A DNA stretch of 64,000 bases from contig JAMXBD010002235.1 in assembly GCA_024138025.1 (NCBI GenBank), forward strand, positions 124,001-188,000, in the 5' to 3' direction. Made by a program: the position numbers and the translations under genes. Positions within the stretch are counted from its first letter, which is position 1. Each line of letters opens with the position of its first letter. Under the pieces are notes generated by a model. The model did no database searches. It had not been told where the DNA came from and saw only the letters and a program-made list of their open reading frames with translations. Of the stretch, positions 23,371 through 34,300 are shown piece after piece. This DNA comes from Combretum micranthum. Lineage: Eukaryota; Streptophyta; Magnoliopsida; Myrtales; Combretaceae.

Positions 23371-26300
23371 ATTCGACAATTGTGATGAAGTTCAGGGATA
23401 TCTCGCGCGTATAATTAATGAAAATATCAATATCACCTCTAACTCTACTGGGTTAGATGTTGAAGATGATATTGATTATCAATTTAGAACACAAGAAATT
23501 TGGCAAATTTTGAACAAGGAAGATTGAAATTCCCGAAACCATTGAAGTGATTAATTTGGGAACAAGTGAAAACCCTAGGAATCTGAGGATAGGGGGAAAA
23601 TTGCCTGAGAGCACGGCACAAGATTTAACCAAGTTATTAGCCGAATACTTGGATGTTTTTGCATGGTCTATAGCGATATGCCTGGTTTAGACCCATCCAT
23701 TGTGGTTCACAAATTGCCAACAAAGGAGGATTTTAAACCTATAAAGCAAAAATTAAGGCGATTTAGGCCGGATTTACTCCTCCAAATCAAGGATGAAGTA
23801 AAAAAGCTGCTTGAAGTAGGATTCATCGAGGTTTCTGATTATTCGGATTGGGTATCAAATATAGTGCCAGTACTTAAGAAAAACGGGAAAGTAAGAATCT
23901 GTGTGGATTTCAGAGATCTAAACAAAGCAACCCCGAAAGATAATTTCCCGTTGCCTCACATCGATGTTTTAGTGGACAATACCGCTGGAAATCATCTATT
24001 TTCATTCATGGATGGATTTTCAGGGTATAATCAGATATTAATGGCCGAAGAAGATAAGGTCAAAACCACATTTGTTACAGCCTGGGGAACTTTTTGTTAC
24101 AAGGTCATGCCTTTCGGTCTCAAGAATGCCGGGGCAACTTATCAACGAGCAATGCTTGCTATACTTCATGATATGATGCACAAAGAGGTGGAAGTATATG
24201 TAGATGATATGATCGCCAAGACAAAGGAAGGAGATGATCATGTAGTGGTGTTAAGGAAGCTTTTTGAAAGATTAAGGAAGTTCCAGTTGAAATTGAATCC
24301 AGAAAAATGCACTTTCGGAGTGACATCTGGAAAATTATTAGGATTCATGGTTAGCCAAAAGGGGATAGAAATCGATCCTGATAAGTCAAGGCGATTCAGG
24401 ATTTGCCTCCACCAAAAACATTAAAGGAAATCAGAGGCCTCTTGGGAAGGTTGAATTACATTGCTCGATTCATATCACAGCTGACTGATAAGTGCCAACC
24501 GCTGTTTAAACTGCTAAAGAAGAATGCCCTAATTGAATGGAATGACGAATGTGAAAAAGCCTTTAATCGGATAAAGCAGTATCTGACGAATCCACCAGTA
24601 CTGGTTACTCCAAAACCGGGGAAGCCATTGTTCTTGTACTTGACAATTCTTCCTGAATCTATGGGTTGTGTGCTGGGCAAAAAGATGAGGAAGGAAAAGA
24701 AAGAGCTGTTTACTACTTAAGCAAGAAATTCTCGAATGGAGAACAAAAGTATTCAGAGATAGAAAAGACCTGCTGTGCATTAGTATGGGTTATGCACAGG
24801 CTTAGGCAGTATACGCTCTTCTACTCGATCGAGTTGATTACGAAGCATGATCCATTGCGATACTTGGCACGCAAACCGGCTTTAGTAGGTCGAATCTCGA
24901 AATGGCAGATGCTACTTTCTGAATTTGATATCATTTATGTGAATCAAAGTTCAGTCAAAGGACAAGTTTTAGCTGATCAACTCGCAGAAAGCCCAGTTGA
25001 TGACGAAGAATTAAAGGAACAAGATCAGTTTCCAGATGAAGGCATCAGAATAACAGAAACAGAAGCCGAAAACAACAATTGGAAGTTGTATTTCGATGGA
25101 GCAGCCAACGTATACGGGTGTGGAATAGGGGCAGTCCTTATCTCACCAAAGAAGAACAGTTCCCGGCATCAGCCAGATTAATGTTTCCTTACACAAATAA
25201 TGTAGCGGAATACGAGGCATGCATCATGGGATTAGAAATGGCAATTCAAATGAATATCAGGAGCTCGAAGTGTTTGGAGATTCATCACTTATCATTTTCC
25301 AAACTCGAGGCGAGTTCAAAACTAAGGATCCCAAGTTGATTCCTTATCATAATCACTTGGCTGAGTTAACAGGAAATTCAAAGAAATTTCCTTCACTTAT
25401 GTGCCGAGAACTCAGAATCAATTTGCTGATGCATTGGCTACTCTGGCCTCTTTGATCCAATTCACTGAAGGAGTAAGAATACAACCTTTGCAAGTCCGAA
25501 TAAGAAGTGAACCCGCGTTCTGTGCTGTGATTGAATCAATGAACCATGGTTTCAAGATATCAAAATTTCTTGCAAACAGGTGATTATCCTGAGTGTGCTA
25601 CAAAAAGGATCAGAAATCATTGAGACGTCTGGCAAGTCATTTCTTGTTAAGTGGAGATACCTTATACAGAAGGTCATTTGATACAACCTTGTTGAGATGT
25701 GTAGATGAAAATGAAGCTCAAAAATTAATGGAAGAAGTTCATGAGGGAGTATGTGGACCTCATATGAACGGATATATGCTAGCTAAAAAGATTATGAGGC
25801 TAGGATATTTCTGGTTAACCATGGAATCAGACTGTATCAAACATGTGAGATCTTGTCATCTATGTCAAATCGCAAACAAGATAAATGCTCCTCCAAAGGA
25901 ATTACAGTCAATGTCAACACCATGGCCGTTCTCAATGTGGGGAATAGACGTAATCGGGCCAATATCGCCAAAAGCTTCAAATGGTCATCGATTCATACTA
26001 GTTGCAATCGATTACTTCACCAAGTGGGTTGAAGCTGCTTCATACGCCAGTGTGACAAAAGCCGTTGTGGTGCGATTCATCAAAAGAGATATCATTGCTC
26101 GATATGGAACTCCAGAAAGTATCATTACGATAATGGTACAAATTTGAACAACAATGCAATGACTGATTTATGTCAGCAATTCAAGATTAAACACCGGAAT
26201 TCCACTCCATATCGCCCACAGATGAATGGAGCAGTAGAAGCCGCCAACAAAAACATCAAGAGAATCATTGAGAAGATGACGATTGCATACAAGGATTGGC

Positions 26301-26783
26301 ATGAAATGCTCCCATTAGCATTAATGGCATATCGAACCTCTGTAAGAGTGTCAACTGGGCAACGCCCTATTCCCTGGTATATGGAACTGAAGCTGTTTTA
26401 CCAGTAGAAGTTGAGATTCCTTCGCTCCGAGTATGTGGCTGAAACAGAGCTCGAAGAAGCTGAATGGGTTAGACAAAGGTTGAACAGTTAAATCTTTTAG
26501 ATGAAAAAAGATTAACCATGTGTCATGGACAATTATATCAACAAAGGATGGCTAGAGCATTTAACAAGAAGGTTAAGCCAAGAAATTTCCAAGAAGGTGA
26601 TTTGGTTTTGAGAAAAATGCTGCCAAATGTGCAAGATTCCAGAGGAAGTTCACACCAAATTATGAAGGACCATATATAGTGAAGAAGGTCTTATCGGGAG
26701 GAGCATTAATCCTTTCCCAAATGGATGGACCCAATTTAAAGGATCCTGTGAACTCAGATGCTGTAAAGTTATATTATCCTTGA
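23371..26783 (+). pseudogene. E2 copy B RT, RNase H, second RNase H, integrase
   Basis: Same domains as copy A. RT is open over 23663-24424 with YVDD intact. RNase H and the start of the second RNase H are open over 24666-25181. Integrase is open over 25593-26147 (CHLCQI, WGIDVIGP) and 26144-26407 (NGAVEAANKNIK). It ends DAVKLYYP with TGA at 26781-26783. Private breaks lie near 24384, 24676, 25258, 25375, 25540, 25565 and 26128. Breaks near 23527, 25150, 26358 and 26645 are shared with copy A. Confidence 0.92.
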
Positions 26784-27082
26784 TCAATAAAGTTTGTCAT
26801 TTCAAGTGATCAATTGATTTTATTTTAATTAATTATAAGCAAAGTTGATATTCCTGAAATTCTCTGAAGTCGAATCAAAGCCTGAAATTCTTTGAAGCCT
26901 AACCCACAAAATTCTTCTGAATAAATTTCAAACACCATTTGAATCATCAGAAAAAGAATTTGAGCATCTTATAATACTGAATGAATGCATTTATACAGTT
27001 TGGTCTATTGATTGTTCTTATTTTAAAAGAAAATATCACTGCAAGAATAACTAATTTTGATAGAAAATTGAAGCATGTTGGA

Positions 27083-27185
27083 TTGAAAAAAAAAAAAAAA
27101 GAAGAAAAAAAAAGAAGAAAAAAAAAGAAGAAAAAAAAGAAAAAAAAAAAAGAGAAGAAGAAAAAGAAAAAGAAAGAGAAAGAGA
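27083..27185 (+). repeat. A/G-only tract in E2 copy B 3' region
   Basis: Pure A/G sequence, aligned with 14450-14552 but different in its exact A/G order, as expected of a slippage-prone tract. Confidence 0.85.
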
Positions 27186-27254
27186 GAAGAAACCCCCAGT
27201 GGATTGAAAAATCACAAATACCCTCAGTCTAGAAGATAGTCTAGTACTACCCAG

Positions 27255-27463
27255 ACTCAAAATCCATCCTTTCGAGATGGTGACCCAAAATCCATCCTTG
27301 CGAGATGGTGACAAAATTCAGAAACCCATCAATTGAATATGGTGATCAAGACAAAATTTAGAAATTCATCCGCTCAAGATGGTAATCAAGACAGAGTTCA
27401 TAAATTCATTTACTAGAAAAATATGATCAAGACAGAAGTTAGAAATCCATCCATTCCAGATGG
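27255..27463 (+). repeat. Degenerate GAGATGGTGAC repeats, copy B
   Basis: Same block as 14615-14821, with a few substitutions. Confidence 0.7.
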
Positions 27464-27930
27464 AAACCAAAGCCCATTGGTCCGGCAAATGACCAAACCA
27501 AAGCCCATTGGTCTGGCAAATGACCAAAGCCCATTGGTCCGGCAAATGACCAAAGCCCATTGGTTCGGCAAATGACCAAACCAAAGCCCATTGGTCCGAC
27601 AAATGACCAAAGCCCATTGGTCCGGCAAATGACCAAACCCAAAGCCCATTGGTTCGGCAAATGACCAAGCCCATTGGTCAGGCAAATGACCAAACCCAAA
27701 GCCCATTGGTCCGGCAAATGACCAAAGCCCATTGGTCCGGCAGATGACCAAACCAAAGCCCATTGGTCCGGCAAATGACCAAAGCCCATTGGTCCGGCAA
27801 ATGACCAAACCAAAGCCCATTGGTCCGGCAAATGACCAAACCAAAGCCCATTGGTCCGGCAAATGACCAAACCAAAGCCCATTGGTCCGGCAAATGACCA
27901 AACCAAAGCCTATTGGTCCGGCGAATGACC
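27464..27930 (+). repeat. 26/31-bp minisatellite in E2 copy B 3' UTR
   Basis: Sixteen units, six more than copy A, with extra variants (GGTTCGG, GGTCAGG, GGCAGATG). First and last units match those of copy A, so the gain is internal. Confidence 0.92.
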
Positions 27931-28080
27931 AAATTAAAGTCTAAGTCCGATAGTTGACCTAGCAAAATCTCTAAGTCTAAACTCGACAGATAGTTTAGCA
28001 CAAGATTTTAGAAGGAGAAGCTAAGCAAAAATTGGTTGTCTTTTTATCTTTGTGGCAAAAGTTTTGTTCAAACTTTACCA

Positions 28081-28094
28081 CAAAGAGGGGCAGC
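28081..28094 (+). other. Polypurine tract of E2 copy B
   Basis: CAAAGAGGGGCAGC directly before LTR3. Confidence 0.75.
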
Positions 28095-28662
28095 TGTAGA
28101 CACCCAATTTTTGCCTAAATTAATTAAGGCTTAAACTTAATTAATTTTTTTTTTCCAAAAGCCTTAAGTATTGATGAAATTGGCTAAGTGATCAAGGCAC
28201 AAGCCAAATGGCCTGTTGGTTAAACACATGGACCCAAACACACACTCAAGCTCAAGGACACAGGTTCAAACCCTAGCAAAGGCAAATTTTTGCCTTTTTT
28301 TATCATTTTTGTCTTTTCATTTTCCTCAAATGTGACTTTTGCCTTACTTTGCATCAGTTTTTAACTGACAAAACATCATTGATTGTCAAAATTGATGATG
28401 GGATTGCAAAGTGGTTACAAAATTAGTGCAAAAAACAACCAAAAGTTACAAAATTCAATGTATAAAGCATTCAATTGCACATGAATGAGGAGTTACAAAA
28501 ATTGAGTGGATGAATCTGGCATGGAATATGAAAACAATCATCAATTCATCAGTTTCAAACAAATTAATCATGGATTTTCTAATTAAATTCGCGAAAAAAA
28601 TCAAGGGGCAAAAATCAATTCATTTTTGAAACGGTTTGAAACGTAAAATTGAGCTTGCAACC

Positions 28663-28670
28663 TATAAATA
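28663..28670 (+). promoter_or_regulatory. TATA box of E2 LTR3
   Basis: TATAAATA in conserved context. Confidence 0.65.
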
Positions 28671-29182
28671 GGAGGTCCTAGGAGCAAAAGGCACAAGTCA
28701 ATTTCAACAAAACACAATCAGAATGAGTGAATTCGAAAATTTCGAAAATTAGGGTTCTTAAAGAGAAAATTCGAAATTTGAGAATTTCGAATTGTTTTTT
28801 ATTCAATTGGAGTGTTTAAGGAGCTTTAGGAACAAGTTTAAAGTGATCAAGTGTGCTTTAATTTGATCAATTTGTTCAAAATCATCTCTGCAAATTTTTA
28901 TTTTTTTTTTCGGATTTGAACCGCCGGCGACCAACACTTCGAACGCCGTCCACGGTGGTTCTGGGCGTGAACCACCACCTCCAGAGGACGCGCCACCACC
29001 ATTGGAGTCGGGCCGACAAGCTTCCAGCCACCGAGGACTACCGGAGCCACCGGAATCCGCCCCGAAAAGTCGCGTCGTCGTCTTCTTCACCCGCCGGAGC
29101 TCCGAGATCCGACCCGAAGATCCGAATCCAACCCGGTCGGTCATCGGTCAACGGTCATCGGTCATCGGTCAACGGTCAACTC

Positions 29183-29393
29183 TGATCAGACGGTCCAGAT
29201 TCAATCAAGCAGATCAGCGGCTCAGATTTGATCAAGCAGATCAGCGGCTCAGATTTGATCAAGCAGATCAGACGGCCCAGATTCAATCAAGCGATCAGAC
29301 GGCCCAGATTTCATCAAGCGATCAGACGGTCCAGATCGAGTCAACAAGATCAGACGATCCAGATCGGTCAGCGAGATCGACGCTCCAGATCTC
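29183..29393 (+). repeat. 27-bp minisatellite in E2 LTR3
   Basis: About eight units, the shortest of the three arrays. Confidence 0.85.
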
Positions 29394-30581
29394 GTCCGCT
29401 TCATCCGACGGTCCAGGTTAATCCGCGTTATTTTATTAATAGTTTATTATATAATTAATTTCAGAAAATAATAAAAAATAGCAAAAAATAGTAAAAAAAT
29501 TATAAAAATTCAAAAAAAATTCAGAAAAATTCAGAAAATCCAGAAAAATCAAAATATTTATTTTTTGATATTTTTGATATTTTTTGAATATTTTTAATGT
29601 GTATTTATCACAAATTACCTTAGAAATGCATATTTAATGCATGAAAAATATTTTTAATATATTTTAAATTATTCTGGATATGTTGTGAAATTATGTGATG
29701 ATTTTTTTTTAAAATAATAATAATAAATAATAAAATAAAAAAATAATAAAAATAGATAAAAATGACAAATTGGATTTTCCAAAAACAAAATTTTTTAGAA
29801 AAAAATAAAATAATAAAAAATGATTTTCGGACTTAGAAAAATTATATTTTCATAAAATAAAAAATCAATTAATTAGATCATAGGAGCATCAAAAAAATGA
29901 TTTTTTATAAAAACTTGAAAATTTAATGAACTTAAATTGAGAATAGTTCAAAAAATTAAAATTGATCAACAAATTAAATTTTTTTTTAAAAGAACTACGT
30001 TTTGTCTGATCTCGATTAGCGAGTACATAGGCACCTGCGGGGCGACATAAAAAATAAAAAAAAGTTTTGTTTTTTTTGTAAATATAAGTTTTTTTTTTTT
30101 AAAAAAAGAAATATGTTTGTTGTTATTCATGTTCTAAAAAAAATAATAATAAGTAAAAATGAAGAAAAACATGTAAAAAAATAAAATGAATGATTTGACT
30201 TGTAAATATTTTTGTTGTAATATATTATTAGAGTTTTTTTTGAGCATATAAAGGATAGATTATAAATTTAAAATTCCAAAAGTAGTAACCAATTTGGTTT
30301 TAATAGGTTAGCCCCCGAATCCATGATATCTGGTTTTAAAAGTTGATTTTTTTTAAATCAAATTTTCGCAGACCAGTAGCTAAGTTAGGATCAACCGACC
30401 CATTGATCCTAGCTTTTTTTATTTTTTCTCGATTTATATCGGGTGGCGACTCTAATTTTTTTTAAAAAATTTCTTTTAACCCCTAGTCGAGGATTCATGT
30501 TAAATGGGTTTGGGTTTAATGTGAATCGGGTTAGGAGAAATGAACCAGATTAAGAATAGTGGAAAAAATCCAGGCTCGACA

Positions 30582-30586
30582 AGATA
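30582..30586 (+). repeat. E2 target-site duplication, right copy (AGATA)
   Basis: Immediately after the CTCGACA end of LTR3, identical to 2621-2625. Confidence 0.9.
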
Positions 30587-31367
30587 TATGTGCATGAACA
30601 ATATAATTAGTGCATGTGTTGAATAGTGTCATTTTTTATGTGTGTGGTGCAATGAAATTAATATTATTGTATTATATATATTGATGTGTGCATCGTGTAA
30701 TGAATGTGTGTGTCTTTTGTGAATTAATATCTGTGTGTTATGCTTAGAATTTGTCAAAACAACTTTTGAATTATCTAAGAAAATTGTTGATAGAATTTTA
30801 CTAAGTTTAAGCCTAATTTTCAAGCCCAACTTAAACTCAAATATATTTCAAAATAAGCCAAATTATACCTAAGTCAAACTTTGGATAATTATTGACCTCA
30901 AATTAGATTAATTATAGCCTCTTTTTGGCAGCCCTAATTTTCATACAAATTTCTCTTATCTTTTCTTTCTCTTTTCTTTCCATCTCAAAACCATAAGCGT
31001 TAAACCAAAATCAACAACAAGCCTTTGGATTCAAAAATCACTCCAAGCCAAAAGCCTATTCATGTAATTTAAATGTAAGCCTAATCTCTTTGTTTTATTT
31101 TCTTTCTTGTATTTGGATGTAAAACTTATGGTAGGATTAGTAAATGCCAATTAAGTATGTTAGATGTGCTTTGCTATTGTGTGAGCTTAGTTAAGTGTTA
31201 GGGAAATTATAAGGAGTGTTGATAAGTGGTGGAATTAAATTGAGTAGTTGAAGTTTGAAATTGAAGTGTAATTAGTGTTTGAATGTTGTAGTTGGGTGTT
31301 TGATGATTAGAAGTAGGGTTTGTGTTGTATGGATGATGTTTAGAACATATAACAAGTTTTGGGAAGC
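30587..31367 (+). repeat. E1 3' LTR, piece 2 of 5
   Basis: A/T-rich. Its end (GTAGTTGGGTGTTTGATGAT ... ATAACAAGTTTTGGGAAGC) matches 39580-39660 inside E4, proving that E1 and E4 LTRs are the same family. It runs to the GAAGC target used by E3. No ORF. Confidence 0.82.
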
Positions 31368-34300
31368 TGTAAGCCCCGGAAAATTTCAGTAAATAATTCT
31401 AAGTAGGGCTGTGCAAAAAAATAGACCGAACCGTGAACCGAACCGGACCGAACAGAAATTTCGGTTCTTTTTTGAAACGGTTCGGTTCGCGGTTCGGTTC
31501 GGTGAAGGGCAAACGGTTTGCGGTTCGGTTCGGGACCATGAACCGAACCGTATGGTTCGAACCGAACCTAACCATTTTATATTTTAAAAAAAATTAAATA
31601 TATTATTTTACTCTAATTGTTTTATGAATAATACATATCTAAATCACAAATCTTAAAAACAATTAATGTTTTTAAAATTAATTGCTTTTAAGATTTGTGA
31701 CTTAGATATGTATAATTCATTAGAATAAAATTAGATTTTTCATAATATGTTTTAATTGTTATATTGTCTACAAATAAGATAAATTTTAGATTTTTGCCTC
31801 TAGTATTCTAACTCCTACATTTTTTTTTATATTTGTCTTACTAATTAATCTAATTTTATTATTTAGTTACTTATTGATTTATATAATTAATAATAGTTAG
31901 TTAAAAGCATATAACGAATTAAATTTTATGTCTTATATTGGGATAAAGTCTAGTATACCATTATAGTTCAAGATATTTCAAAAAAATAAGACTAGTTACA
32001 ATTATAATTTTATAATGGATGAAATCCTTTCCTTCTATAAGTTTTATATATTTATTTAGTAAATAATGAATTTAAAATATTGTTGTTTGTATTTACATTA
32101 GTGATAAAAAATATGTAATGGAAGTTTTTCGATAAAATATATTTTTTATTTTATGACTAAAAACGGTTTCGAACCATGAACCGAACCGTATCGAACCGTT
32201 TTTTTTTTCGGTTCAAAAAAATTACGAACCGAACCGTATGCTTAGGTTCAAATTTAAAATAAAAACCGAACCGTAAAATATGGTACAGTTCGGTTCGAGG
32301 TGCAAACCGAACCGTACCGTGCACACTCCTAATTCTAAGATAAACTTCTAAATATACCCTAAAAATCACTCTAATAAAACCAAATTCCAACTAGTCCAAA
32401 AACACGAACGAATTCAGAAACTTCTTAATCTTGCGAAAATGAAAATCTTTAAAAATAAAATAAGAATGCAATGGTCTTCAAATTCAAAACCACGATGTAC
32501 AAAAATTCCATATTTAACTCCAACTTATAAAATCGGGTAATATAAAGCCCAAAACAAACTATTAAAAAGTAAATAATGATTGACCTTCGGGAATAAAACT
32601 CAATTCAAGAATTCCGAAAACATTAAGAGATACTAAAAACTTACAAAAATAAAATGTAAAATAAATTTCTCAAATTAAATATGTTGTATAAGCATAAAAT
32701 ATCAGTTTCTAAATTGGCAAAGACCTAAACCGGAAAAAATCACCGGAAACCCTAACCAGAATGCAATAGCCTAAGTCCGGCAACCTAGTGCCCTACCCCT
32801 ATAAGCCAAGGCGAGCTAAATATGTAGATAGCTAGTATATGAGTTTTGTTTAAAAATATCATATTGGTAAATTTTTGACCTATTTCGAACCCGTTCGGAT
32901 ACAGACTTCGAAAAGCGTGTCCCGGGGCTCGAGATATCAAAAATATACCAATAGTACCGTTAGACTCGTAATTCATAAGATTTCCAAATATATTAGTTAT
33001 ATAATTTTTTCGGTTATAAAAGTTACAGTTATAACCTTTTTATCGTATTTCCATTATTACCGATAATTGATTAGTCCTTTGCACTATTCATTTTATTTCA
33101 TTACAAAATTTTATTATTCTTATAAAGTCTTACATTTTTAGATAAATATTTTATATTTTAGAAAATTTTGTTTTTTTAAAAATTACTTAGTTCGGGCTTT
33201 TATGGGATCAGATTCTGTTAAGACCCGATACTAAAAACAAAATAAATTAATTTAATAATTGGAAAATATTTTTAAAAATATTTTTATTCTCATAAAATAT
33301 ATTTTTTAGAATTTTTCGGGTTATAAAAATATTATTTATAGCCCAGATTCGCATATTTTGACCGTATCGGTAACATATTTATTAAAATACTAAAATAATT
33401 CAAATAATTATTTAATTTTAATTATGAAAAATCTGCTACAATTATTTGGAATAAATTTTCTAATTTTATTTTATTTTGTTAATAAAGTACTTTTACAACC
33501 CATACCTTCAAGTACACCTTACACATATCACTTCCTTTTCACTTCAATCTTTCTACACATTATTCCACACTCCTTGGCAGAATTTTTGACTCCTTTATGG
33601 CTGCCATTGTCCTTCATTTACTCCATTTTGACCAAATTAATTATTTTTCCACTCCTTCTTAAGAAAGTTACATTACACATTTATTACACAATTCAAATTC
33701 AAGTCAAATTTCATCAAACCCTCTCTCTCCTCCCTCTCTTTTCACGTGGACAGCAGCCCCTCCCATTTGCTGCCTTGTTTTATTTTTTTTCTCTTTCATT
33801 CATTTAACACACTCATTTTCTCTCTCCCTTTCATTTACTCATTTTCCTTTTTCATTCTTTAGCTTTTCTCTCTCATTTTCCTCTCTTTCTTTCTTCTTCT
33901 TGTTCTTATTTCTTCAACAAAACAAGCTGCCCCCAATTCATTCTTGAGCCTCCACCCATATTTCTTGAAGATTTTTAAGCAAATCTTCATCTCAAAGCCT
34001 CCATAGGTGATATAGGTAAAGTGTAATAAATGTTTCATGCATCAAATGACCTTTCATAAGCTTAAAAGCTTAGGATGATGATGCCAATAATGAAACACTC
34101 CTTTTCTCTACTTTTATTATCTTGTATTTCAATTATTTTCTTGTTTAAAGTTGATATATTTTGTATATCTAAATTTTTGTAGCTTTGATTTTCGTTTATG
34201 CCATGGATCTTGTTATTCAAGTTGTTATATTTTTATTTCTTATGATTTTGCATAGATCTATCATCCACATGTATTTATGCACTTATAACTAGTTTAGAAA

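Larger units (their letters stand above)
2626..30581 (+). mobile_element. E2: Tat/Ogre-like retrotransposon as a tandem of three LTRs and two internal bodies
   Basis: Three LTRs (2626-5144, 15275-17801, 28095-30581) alternate with two nearly identical bodies of 10,130 and 10,293 bp. The Tat/Ogre assignment rests on an extra ORF before gag, a second RNase H between RNase H and integrase, a short intron between protease and RT, no chromodomain, long LTRs and tandem repeats before the 3' LTR. One TSD pair (AGATA) flanks the whole structure. This fits unequal recombination between LTRs of one inserted element better than two insertions. The element carries many single-base frame breaks. Confidence 0.92.
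28095..30581 (+). repeat. E2 LTR3
   Basis: It starts TGTAGACACCC and ends CTCGACA, followed by AGATA instead of a PBS, so it is the terminal 3' LTR. TATAAATA lies at 28663-28670. The minisatellite at 29183-29393 has about eight units. Confidence 0.93.

Noticed and set aside
33424..33807. 127-codon ORF in E3
   Set aside because: It lies in the pyrimidine-rich leader part of a solo LTR, with no domain or conservation in sister LTRs.
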